From positions 1,736,001 through 1,800,000 of the forward strand of contig CP012810.1 in assembly GCA_001936135.1 (NCBI GenBank): DNA of 64,000 nt, written 5' to 3'. Every line of letters starts with the position of its first letter. Position 1 is the stretch's first letter. The position numbers and the translations under genes were made by a program. Below are positions 9,965-18,567 of the stretch, one piece after another. The notes under the pieces were generated by a model, which worked only from the letters and a program-made list of their open reading frames with translations, had not been told where the DNA came from and made no database searches. This DNA is from Saccharomycopsis fibuligera x Saccharomycopsis cf. fibuligera. Its lineage: Eukaryota; Ascomycota; Saccharomycetes; Ascoideales; Saccharomycopsidaceae.

Positions 9965-10862
9965 CTGTTTTTTGTTGTTCTTTTGTATCTCTCCTGCTGC
10001 TTTTTGTTAACCGTTTACCTTTATTTTCATATATTCATCATGTTTTCTCGAGTATTTATGCTTTTTTTTTCTTTTTTGTTCCGCTTGTTTTTATGCACGA
10101 CTTCTGAGTATTTCAACTTATTTTATTTTCTTGACCTTATGGCTATAAGCTGCTTATAATAAAACATAGATTCTATTTGCTTTTGAAAGTCTCATTCGTA
10201 AGCACAACTGTATCGTATTTTGAGCTCTTATAAATCACCATGTATTAGAAGTCGCATTTGCGGTTCCTGCCATGGCAATTCTTTTGAGTACGCTGGTATG
10301 GAATAATGGTTTTTATTTTTTATGACCCATTAGTTCACTCTGAAAGCGATGTCTAATACAAAAGGCTACTAATCTTGGCACTGAGTGTCATTTCCAATCT
10401 GGATCTCGTTCGGAGAAATTGTTTCTACATTAAGAGTAAAAGAAGGTAAAGTTCTAGAATTAAATTATAAGCGGCTTTTGCAGAAACTCAAAAGTAAAAC
10501 AAATAAAAATGCAAATGCATAAAAAACAGTTAAAATACATGTTGTGTAGCAGGGAAAAACGTAGTCAGTAAAACAAGGAAATAAAAAAACGATAGGCAAG
10601 GCCAAAGATCAGTAGAAGAGAAGAACAAAGAGTGTAATAAGGTAAGACAAAGCTATGGTACACAGCAAGAACAGGAGAAACCTAAATTCAAGCTAAACAA
10701 TGATTATGGTGATAATGATGGTTGTACAAACAATATCAATGATAATAGTTTAATATTGAGAATAAGATGGTCTGATGCAACACAGAAAACAGCACAAATC
10801 TGTATTTGTAAGGGTTAGAACCTGTTTTTGTATTTCATTCACACATGATTGGCTGACTTCAA
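9965..10862. other. intergenic, no gene seen
   Basis: 898 bp between the 68-aa gene and the Ser-rich gene, which converge on it. T-rich tracts near 10,060-10,100 suit the 3' end of the small gene. No RNA gene or open frame could be supported. Confidence 0.5.
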
Positions 10863-11369
10863 TCATAATAAGCATGCACCGATAGCTAAAGCACCTGCTA
10901 AAGAAACCCCTCTCAAAATACTATCACCGTTACCCATAGCCGCGTTTGCAGTAGTACTGTCAGACCCAGCTGAGGATGATGATGACGATTTTGATGAGCC
11001 AGAAGAAGAGCTGGAATAGTCACCAGTGGTGTAGACACCACTGCTCGACTTATCGGAAGACAAAGCAGCAGCAGCCGCAGCAGATGAAGAAGCATTAGCT
11101 GCTTTCTCTTCACTTAAAATACTAGCAGCACTAATGCTAGAGGCAATAGCATGGGCTTTGGAAAGTAGTGATGATGATCTAGCCAATTTAGAGCTATCTA
11201 AAGTCTGAGTCTCAGTTAACGTGAAGCTACCTTGGCTGGCAAAAGTGATTTTTCCGGAAGTTGTCACTGTACTTTGACCAATAGTGTAGGTGGTTGGTGA
11301 TGGCACCCAGGTGGTGTAGAATGTATAGATGATTGCCGTAGTAAGGGTCGTGGTGTTCGAAATGGCCAT
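10863..11369 (-). CDS. Ser/Thr-rich protein with GPI-type tail
   Basis: 168 aa. The first half is Thr-rich (TTTLTTAIIYTFYTTWVPSP, then TTYTIGQSTVTTSG), recalling yeast cell-wall glycoproteins such as Kre1-type and other GPI proteins. The middle is Ala/Ser-rich. Residues ~115-140 are nearly pure Ser/Gly with a run SSSSSGSSKSSSSSSAGS. The end, NAAMGNGDSILRGVSLAGALAIGACLL, has small residues (candidate omega site) followed by a hydrophobic tail with no charged end, the pattern of a GPI-attachment signal. What is missing is a normal N-terminal signal peptide: only a weak hydrophobic patch AIIYTFYTTWV is present, and a stop lies a few codons upstream in frame. An unseen upstream exon or a tail-anchored topology is possible. 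No family name is assigned. Confidence 0.55.
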   Translation of the reverse strand: MAISNTTTLTTAIIYTFYTTWVPSPTTYTIGQSTVTTSGKITFASQGSFTLTETQTLDSSKLARSSSLLSKAHAIASSISAASILSEEKAANASSSAAAAAALSSDKSSSGVYTTGDYSSSSSGSSKSSSSSSAGSDSTTANAAMGNGDSILRGVSLAGALAIGACLL

Positions 11370-12092
11370 TTTTGTTATATTAATGTATTTTTAGTGTTTG
11401 GAATAGTCTAAAGTTTGCACAAGAAGAGTATCAAAAACAGCAATACAATCGCAATGAGATTATAAAGTTGATAGTATTATTTATGATAAAAGTAAATTGA
11501 ATAACAAACAAGGAACAATGTCACAGGGAAGGTGGGTATGTTTATATAGTTTTGCAATAAAGGGAGTAGTGCTTGGCAGGTATTCTTACGGTATATCTGC
11601 AGTATAAGTCACTGTAGCCTGGTACTGCCCTAGCATGCCATCTTGGGCCACTAGCGGTCATAGCGCAGGGCGACATTGCACAGTAACTGGAAGCAAGAGT
11701 TGTAGCGGATGGTGATCTAACGCTAAAAGCACTCTAAAGCCTCGGCAATGGTAATGTGCTTGTCATAGATATAGCTAGCTAGACGAGAGCGATAGTCACT
11801 GACTCGCTGAGTGGTTTAAACACATACCGATCGATATATGCCCATCCTTGGGTGAGCCCACCGGTACTTAGCAGGCAGCGCCGCTACGAAAACATAGTCA
11901 ACATTTTCCATGCAGGGTGATGCACCTCACACTAATGTGTATTAATGCCCTTAATTAGCGAAATCTAGCATTACCTAAATCGTCAAGACCACTGTATGCT
12001 GTGTATTTTGGTGGTGCTAAATTCTATAGACAATAGTAAGCCTTAGATTTGCAAAGCAGAGCAAGTAACGTTATGTTGCAGGAATTGCCGCC

Positions 12093-12123
<31 letters not shown>

Positions 12124-12192
12124 AATAAATAAATAAAATAAAAAAAAAAAAACATAAAAAAAACAATTACCTTTCATCACCAGCTCAGCTTA
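11370..12192. other. intergenic region, promoter of Ser-rich gene
   Basis: 823 bp with no open frame of interest. It contains the upstream region of the Ser-rich gene and the 3' flank of UME6. The only conspicuous element is the A-rich tract listed separately. Confidence 0.45.
12093..12165. repeat. poly(A)/AAAT simple repeat
   Basis: 28 A in a row, then AAAT-type units and further A runs. It lies just downstream of the UME6 stop codon, where on the transcribed strand it is a T tract. It may act as a transcription end element or simply be a slippage-prone homopolymer. Confidence 0.8.
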
Positions 12193-13899
12193 CTAAAACT
12201 GACCTCTGTTCTGCCTTCTCCGCTTTTGCAGCTGATGCATTTTGGCAATTCTTAACTTTCTTGTCTTTCCCGTGTGTTCTTTGATCTCTGTCAACCGTTC
12301 AAATTGAGCCTCTTTCTCCATCATAAATGGTGGCCGGTCAAGGCTGTACCCATCACATCGCAGACCTAATCTGGAGCATTGTGAACAATTTGGCTTTTCC
12401 TCGGGACATTTTTTTCTTCTTAGTCGACACGTCCAGCATCCAGTTTTTGAACGCGATGTTTTCTTTTTGCTGATTTTGTTGCTCTCATTCAAGCGTCTTT
12501 TGTCCCGAATCGATATATTCCCCATCAATGGGGCTTTCATTGAATTTCTGGTGCGCCGCCTAAGCGTGCGATATTCGTTGCTCGAATCAGAGTCATCTAG
12601 TTGATAAGAATAATTTACTGGTTTGCGAAGCCTTGTAGAAATTCTTCTATATGGGTTAGATGTGCTATAAGTATCACTTATGCTAGCATCAGATGAATTT
12701 TCACTGTCCTTTTTTGCATGGCTTAGTAAAGTTTCGCTGTTGTGTTTGTGCAAAGTGGTTCCAGGCGGTCGTTTCGAACTTTGGAAAAAGCTAACATTGG
12801 CAGCTGTGGTGAGATTAGCAATGCTAGTGTTTTCCTCCAACAATGCAGCATCGTTAGTAGAGGCTTTCTGACGGGATAAAACTCTGTTGGAGGAATTGGA
12901 AACAGAGGCAATACGAGAAGCATGTGTAGGAATAGTAGCAGAAGAATCATGATCTCTGACTGTGTAATTTTGCAATGAAGTTTGATTTTCTTCAATACTG
13001 TGCAGTGCGTAATTTTCTGATCTGCTATCAGAGAGCAGCTTCTGCTCAGAGCCGTCACTATCAGAATCATCTCCACTAGCAGATAATGATTCACTGAGCA
13101 CGGACTCCGTGACATGGTGCTTCGCTGAAGCCGAAGTATCGTCCTCGTCGGAGCTTTCATCTGAGGATCCTGAGTCGTCTGAGTTCCATTCTGCCGTGAC
13201 ATTAGGCATAACAGCCACTGAATTGTCTTTAATTTGTGAATTGTTCTGATCCAACGAATTAGAAACAGTATCAACAACACTATGAGGAAGTATATTCTGC
13301 TCTAGCATTCTCTCCACAATTTTACCACAATCTTCACCATCGAGCATCATATCCATTTCTGATTTTTCATATTGGATTATCGAGCTTTCGTGAGATTGTG
13401 GCTGCAAGGAGAAAATTTCAAAGCTATGACTGCTATGACTAAAGGTTTGTTCGATAGCAGTGGGTTCAAAGCTATTCAATGTATGGTCCCAGGTGTCCAA
13501 AGACAATCCCGAGCCCATATGTATGTGGGTAGGATTAATTGTGCTGGTAGTACTGGTATCTGAGTCTTGGGGATTTGTTAAAGTAACATTGTCGGTTTGA
13601 TCTGATATGGAACTTGAATGTGGTTTGAAAAGGCCTGCTGAGCGAAAGGGAAGGTACGGAGACTGAGATTGCTCGGGAAACCTGCAGCCCGAGCTTGCTA
13701 AGCTATCATGGCCGTTACTGGACAACAAAAAACGGCTAGATGGAGGGGCCAAAATTCCCCTAAGGGTATCAACGTTGGCTGCAGAAGTGGTGCCATCAGG
13801 CGCGGGAAAGGGAACGAAAGGAGCTAGAGAATCACGGGGGGCTGCAAAAATTGAAGTAGCATCTATAGAGCACTCTGACAGGAGTTCCTCGTGGTTCAT
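12193..13899 (-). CDS. UME6: Zn2Cys6 regulator Ume6
   Basis: 568-aa DNA-binding regulator of early meiotic and metabolic genes. Ume6 binds URS1 and recruits Sin3-Rpd3 and Isw2, or Ime1 in meiosis. The zinc cluster is at the extreme C-terminus, as in Ume6 and unlike most Zn2Cys6 factors: SRSKTGCWTCRLRRKKC then PEEKPNCSQCSRLGLRC (cysteines about 488-515), spacing C-x2-C-x6-C-x6-C-x2-C-x6-C. A basic, Lys/Arg-rich helix follows (EIKEHTGKTRKLRIAKMHQL). S. cerevisiae Ume6 has SRSKTGCWICRLRKKKC at the same place. The rest is Ser/Asp-rich and disordered, with an acidic block around residues 235-300. The protein is shorter than S. cerevisiae Ume6 (836 aa), the difference lying in the disordered part. 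The CTG codon at the Leu before the last cluster Cys speaks for standard decoding. Confidence 0.93.
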   Translation of the reverse strand: MNHEELLSECSIDATSIFAAPRDSLAPFVPFPAPDGTTSAANVDTLRGILAPPSSRFLLSSNGHDSLASSGCRFPEQSQSPYLPFRSAGLFKPHSSSISDQTDNVTLTNPQDSDTSTTSTINPTHIHMGSGLSLDTWDHTLNSFEPTAIEQTFSHSSHSFEIFSLQPQSHESSIIQYEKSEMDMMLDGEDCGKIVERMLEQNILPHSVVDTVSNSLDQNNSQIKDNSVAVMPNVTAEWNSDDSGSSDESSDEDDTSASAKHHVTESVLSESLSASGDDSDSDGSEQKLLSDSRSENYALHSIEENQTSLQNYTVRDHDSSATIPTHASRIASVSNSSNRVLSRQKASTNDAALLEENTSIANLTTAANVSFFQSSKRPPGTTLHKHNSETLLSHAKKDSENSSDASISDTYSTSNPYRRISTRLRKPVNYSYQLDDSDSSNEYRTLRRRTRNSMKAPLMGNISIRDKRRLNESNKISKKKTSRSKTGCWTCRLRRKKCPEEKPNCSQCSRLGLRCDGYSLDRPPFMMEKEAQFERLTEIKEHTGKTRKLRIAKMHQLQKRRRQNRGQF

Positions 13900-14910
13900 T
13901 TTGAATTAAAAAGGCTGCACTAGTTTGAAAAAAAAAGACTGTTTATAGGGTATGAAAGAAGAACAGAAAACAAAAAAAAAAGATAAGGAAAAATAGGAGA
14001 CAAAAAGTATACAGAAGAGAGTGGAAAAGAAGAAGAGAAAAACTAGTTGAGTCAAGGCAGAATAGAAATAGCATACAGCCAGCTATATAACCAGCTAGTA
14101 GATCATGACAGGTGGCAAGATGGGGGCTGCAGTAAAGACTGACGTTATTGCGATCTGGGGTTTCAAAGCTCGAAGCCGTAAGGATTGGTGGACTAGACAA
14201 ACAAGCACTCTGCACCACTGCCTGACACTGGAGGTTTATCCGTGGTGGAGATCGTCCATGAGATACACGTTGCCCGGCGCATTCTATTGTCAGCGTTGTA
14301 GTATCCATTTGGTTACTGCTGGGCCACAGCTGCAGCTGCTCAGGACAAGCAGCTTGATATTCTCATTAGCGCGGTTTGTGGCGCCGATAAGCTGTGAATG
14401 GTGGCAAGCTAAACAGGACATGTAGCCCTGCAATCTGGAATTGGGGACCTGCTGTATGTTAGAGGCTGCGTCCCACAAGTGGCTAGTGCTGCGCTGTGTG
14501 CGTTGTGTGCGACGTGCGCGCTGTGTTTGTGTGCGCTTGTCAACTTTGTCGACTTTGTTTAGCCTTGTTTGGTTTTTTCCTGCCGTCACCGCTCATGTTG
14601 GCATTCCAAATGCATGTGCTGGGATGCGTTTTGATAGTATATCATCACGTGATGATATACTACCCGCTTATACGCAATATCATATCACCGGGTTACAGAT
14701 TCTTGTGTCATGTGAAATTGAGCAGCGATCCGGTGGTCGTTTCTGCTACCGCGCTAATAGCTGGCGTCTTGTACGGCCCTCTTTGATAGCCGAAAAATAT
14801 CGAAGACACATAGTAAATTATTTCAAAACTTAGCCGTTCAACACCTTGCTCAAGTTGCACTCCTACCACAACCACACCACCCACGCCCACACACTGTCTC
14901 CCGCACAATC
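13900..14910. promoter_or_regulatory. long divergent UME6-SSH1 regulatory region
   Basis: 1,011 bp separate two divergent genes, long for a yeast and suited to a regulated gene such as UME6. It holds an A/T-rich UME6 leader, several short random frames and a 24-bp palindrome (own entry). A GT-rich patch near 14,490-14,545 consists of TGTGCG-like units. Confidence 0.6.
14637..14660. promoter_or_regulatory. 24-bp perfect palindrome with CACGTG core
   Basis: The left arm GTATATCATCAC is the exact reverse complement of the right arm GTGATGATATAC. The centre TCACGTGA is the preferred Cbf1 site. It sits 251 bp upstream of the SSH1 ATG and 738 bp from the UME6 ATG. Confidence 0.75.
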
Positions 14911-16545
14911 ATGGCCAAATTCCGTTTGCTAGATCTCATCAAGCCATTCCAACATGCCCTCCCGGAGGTCGAGAACCCTGTCTCCAAGGCCCACTTGTCC
15001 TTCGATGACAGAATTTTGTACTCTATTGGGCTTGCAATCTTTTTCTTGGTATCTCAATTGCCAATTTATGGTGTTACTACTCTCAACTCAGACCCTTTCT
15101 TCAGCTACAGAGCTATTTTTGCTGCCGAGAGAGGCACTTTGGCTGAGTTTGGGGTGTTGCCAATCATCACTTCTGGTTTTTTGTGGCAATTTCTCGCTGG
15201 CTTTAGACTTTTGAATGTCAACTTCAACTCGAGAATTGACAGAGGCTACTTCCAATCATTACAAAAACTCACCTCTTTTGTCCTCGGTGGGGCCTATGCT
15301 TTTGCATTGGTCTTCTTAGTGGACTACTACAATCCAAATTTGAGGTTCAAAAATGCAGTTGATATTGCTGCCAATGTCGATGCTCCTCTTTCTTCCAGTT
15401 CCTTCTCCCTTAGTGCCAACCTCCTCATATGGTTGCAATTGTTTGCGTATAATGTTGTCTTGACTTATGTGATAGAAATCCTTGATAAGGATTATGGCTT
15501 TACTTCTGGTGCTTTGGTTTTGATAGCTGTGAACATTGCTTCCACTTTCGTTGGCGGCTTGTTCGATTTTACCACTGTCTACACTCCAAAGGGCTATGAG
15601 TACAAAGGAGTTATTATTCAGTTATTTATCATTGTGAAAAATCTCTTTTCTGGAATTTTCTCTGGTAATTTTGCTGCACCTTTCTTTGGTAGCTTGGTAC
15701 ATCTTTTTAGCAGATCTTTGTTCATTAATCTCAAACAGGTAACTCTTGCTATTGTTGCGTTCTTTGTTATCTTTTATTTACAATCTTTCCACCAAGCTAT
15801 CCCAATAAAATCTAAGCAAGTCAAGACTATGCAGCAAACTTATCCTGTCAAGTTATTTTTCAACGGTGCTTTGCCATTGTTGTTTGCTTATGCTGTGTTT
15901 TACAATTTGAAAATTGTTAACTACACCTTGTACAATTTTTTCAATTTCAATGATTTTGGTAAATCATTGTTTGCTGCTGTTATCTCTTCCCAATCGAACT
16001 TTACCAAGAGCATTGTTGACTTTTTTGTCGGTAGCTATGCAGTTGATGCTTTTAACTACATAAATCCATCTTACTCCAAAGCTTACCAGGTCTCTGGCTT
16101 GGCTTCCTATTTCCAGCCCCCATTATCCTTGACCTATGCTCTTTTAAATCCAATCCAAACTATTGTTTATCTGACCTCTATATTAAGTTTGGTCTTGTTC
16201 TTCAGCATAAACTGGTCCAAAATCTCAGGCTCCAGTGGTAAAGACATCTCTGATTTTTTCGCTAAACAAAATATTACCGTGCTTGGCAAAAGAGATGCTA
16301 ACTTATCATACTACTTTGGTAAAATCATATCCAGCGCAAGTGTGTCTGGTGGCTTGATTCTTGCTGGTTTGGCAATTTTTGCTGATTTGGTTGGAGGCCA
16401 AGGGTTCCCATCGGCAATCATCATTGCCGTATTGATCGCCTTTAATTTCTTGGAAGCCTTCTTTACTGAATTTCAACAATCAGGCGGCAGCAACTTGTAT
16501 AACGGGTCATTCGGACAGAGTCCATCCTCTTTATTCGGCCAATGA
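14911..16545 (+). CDS. SSH1: Sec61-family translocon protein Ssh1
   Basis: 544-aa polytopic ER membrane protein of the SecY/Sec61 family. Ssh1 forms the second, co-translational translocon with Sbh2 and Sss1. The N-terminus FRLLDLIKPFQHALPEVENP (with K3 before it) matches Ssh1 rather than Sec61. TM1 is at about residues 34-55, and the plug/TM2 region contains FGVLPIITSGFLWQFLAG. About ten hydrophobic segments can be traced. The loop ISGSSGKDISDFFAKQNITVLGKR is the cytosolic ribosome-contacting loop before TM9/10, with the conserved ISGSS(A/G)(R/K)D motif. The C-terminus EFQQSGGSNLYNG matches the YQQSGG tail of Ssh1. It is about 50 aa longer than S. cerevisiae Ssh1 (490), mainly in loops and the tail. 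The second Sec61 homologue expected in a yeast is not in this window. Confidence 0.95.
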   Translation: MAKFRLLDLIKPFQHALPEVENPVSKAHLSFDDRILYSIGLAIFFLVSQLPIYGVTTLNSDPFFSYRAIFAAERGTLAEFGVLPIITSGFLWQFLAGFRLLNVNFNSRIDRGYFQSLQKLTSFVLGGAYAFALVFLVDYYNPNLRFKNAVDIAANVDAPLSSSSFSLSANLLIWLQLFAYNVVLTYVIEILDKDYGFTSGALVLIAVNIASTFVGGLFDFTTVYTPKGYEYKGVIIQLFIIVKNLFSGIFSGNFAAPFFGSLVHLFSRSLFINLKQVTLAIVAFFVIFYLQSFHQAIPIKSKQVKTMQQTYPVKLFFNGALPLLFAYAVFYNLKIVNYTLYNFFNFNDFGKSLFAAVISSQSNFTKSIVDFFVGSYAVDAFNYINPSYSKAYQVSGLASYFQPPLSLTYALLNPIQTIVYLTSILSLVLFFSINWSKISGSSGKDISDFFAKQNITVLGKRDANLSYYFGKIISSASVSGGLILAGLAIFADLVGGQGFPSAIIIAVLIAFNFLEAFFTEFQQSGGSNLYNGSFGQSPSSLFGQ

Positions 16546-17934
16546 ACAACATGATTTGAGTTTTGGTTTACATTCTAGTTTGAATTTTTTTTTTTTCTTT
16601 TTTTTTTTTTCACCTTTATCTATACCCATTTGTGCAAATATGATTACTGGTGTCATTTGATATCAATGAAGGACTAGCGCTGAATAAATTTCTATACTTG
16701 GTAAACTGTAGCTGATAGACATTGTCCACTTCTTACATATCAAGACAGAATACACTTGTACATTATGTACATTTTGGTACTCCATTTTCCTGATTAGAAA
16801 ACAAGTTTGGTACCTTCTTGGCAACTCCAGTGATGGCATTCAATGTGCTCTACTTAACAGCCTCAAAGACACGCGCTGATGAGCAATTTACTGTCGTCAC
16901 CTCGATGTGCACTTATATTTCATACATATGTTTCGCTACTAGAAGAAGGGAAACACCACTTATGCTATGGTGCGTGCTGTATGTTATTCAAATCCTAAGG
17001 CTACCGAACTTATACATAGAATCGCAGAATAAAACATAGAGTTGTCTATACTTACTATGCCACAGAATGTAGACTTCAGCAAATAGTCTTCTGTGGATGC
17101 GACAAATGCGAACGAGCGCTCACATCGATTGCCTTCAGTTGTCAATCCAAAAGAAAGCTCAATAAAAGGATTAACATGGCGTTGAGCAAACCAAGATGAC
17201 TGCGTTACCCACCCATTTTATTTGTAAGATCCCGGAGCAACTGTAAATCCGGTAAGTGCTATGTTTCGAGAAACCGAGATATATTATCTATAGCCCCGTA
17301 AAGACAATTTCCGGCCCCAACATCCGAACACCATTTTGTAGGTCCCATGGTGCTGGGATGTTTTAACCTCATGCATGCAAATGTGGGTAGACGTACTGCT
17401 TATTTGGGGAACGCATTCTGAACTGAATGGATGTATGTTGAAGTATCTTGTAGTGCTTCTATTGAAAAAGGTAAAGCTGTAAAGTTATATCTAGTAGTAA
17501 ATCAGAAAGTAGAATCTACTAGTTGCATTGTTTAGCTGTAATTCTCTTTTACTTTTATATAGTGTTACAGTATGCTGTATATTCTTTGATTTAAAAAACT
17601 ATAGTTGCAAGGTTTTATATAGTAGTAAATTAATAATTTTGTCAATAAAGAATGAAAACAGAATCTATTTGATTATATTCTCTTATTGCGACTCTCTATT
17701 ATTATAGTATAACGTTCTCTTTCGCTCTGCTTTCCTTAATTTCTGCTTGGTCTGTCTTCATTATTTGTATTCATAAATATTGTATGGGTAGTTATGGAAG
17801 CGTTAAACATTATGAAAGAATAAAGTTTTATATTGGTAAAACTATATCTTCAGTAAAGTATGTAAGGTGGTCGGTAAAGAAAAAAACAAAGAAAAAGAAA
17901 AAGAAAAAAAAAAAACCAAATTTAGTTATAGAAC
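16546..17934. other. intergenic, boundary of gene space and transposon nest
   Basis: 1.4 kb with no convincing gene. A T-rich 3' flank of SSH1 (16,585-16,612) is followed by unique DNA. Two diverged direct copies of a ~70-bp AT-rich segment start near 17,478 and 17,616 (shared TAGTAGTAAAT, AGAATCTA and TTCTCTT), which look like old LTR debris. The short frame at 16,818-17,039 lacks support. Confidence 0.45.
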
Positions 17935-18205
17935 AGTCTTCGTCTTTATGTTTTGCTTCATTGGCGCTTGGCCTGCCTCCATGTCCGCTATACCAGTAGT
18001 TGCACTGTATAACCGTGATGACTTTCAAATCATAGTATTGGTATATGGTATGTACCAGAGTGTTGGTATGTAACAATTCCGATCATGCAACAGGAAAACT
18101 AAGGTGACACTGCACGCTGAGAAAACAGTAAGACAAACATGAGACGCAGAGTTAAAGTGAATAGTAAGAGTAGTAAAGTAAGAGTAATACAGCTATAATA
18201 ACAAA
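17935..18205. repeat. old dispersed repeat, copy 1
   Basis: Diverged similarity to 43,376-43,650 in the same orientation. Shared blocks include GACTTTCAAA(T/C)CATA(G/C)TATTGG, GAGAAAACAGTAAGACAAAC-like sequence and AGTAGTAAAGTAAG. No coding content. It is probably a relic of an LTR or other element; the family is unknown. Confidence 0.55.
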
Positions 18206-18224
18206 ATAAGTGAAAAGTAATCAA

Positions 18225-18437
18225 TTTTTTTTTCACACACAATATAGATTTATTATTTCTATATAAACGATAAAAAATATAATCATATAAACTTATCTAT
18301 ATAGTATATACAGTATAGTTCAGTTGTTGTTATATAGGGGAAACTTATACAAACGAAAACCCCGTTAGTATTAGTTAGAATTTAATGGATCAGTTGGATT
18401 TGAAATAAATATAGGAGAGGTAATAGTCTAAGATGGC
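18225..18437 (-). repeat. LINE 5'-leader module next to LINE1
   Basis: About 210 bp, read on the minus strand, closely matches the leader of LINE3 (53,390-53,603), from TAGACTAT through TAACGGGGTTTTC and ATACTATATAGATAAG to GTGTGTGAAAAAAAAA. Here it is not followed by LINE ORF1. It abuts the 3' end of LINE1 through a (TA)n tract. Confidence 0.75.
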
Positions 18438-18440
18438 GGA

Positions 18441-18462
18441 TATATATATATATATATATATA
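18441..18462. repeat. (TA)11 microsatellite
   Basis: Pure TA repeat between the LINE1 tail and the leader module, possibly grown from the original A/T-rich LINE tail. Confidence 0.9.
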
Positions 18463-18567
18463 ATATTGTTATTTTTTGAAAGTCATTACTTTGCTGTCGA
18501 CAATCAAAAGAAAAGGGTTTCACTACAAAACCATCTTCCACTCACTAAGATAACACCCATGTGCAAT

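Noticed and set aside
14105-14908. Several overlapping 70-130-codon frames between UME6 and SSH1
   Set aside because: They overlap each other on both strands in a regulatory region; composition is noncoding.
16818-17039. 73-codon frame downstream of SSH1
   Set aside because: No domain or promoter evidence; Cys/Tyr-rich chance frame.
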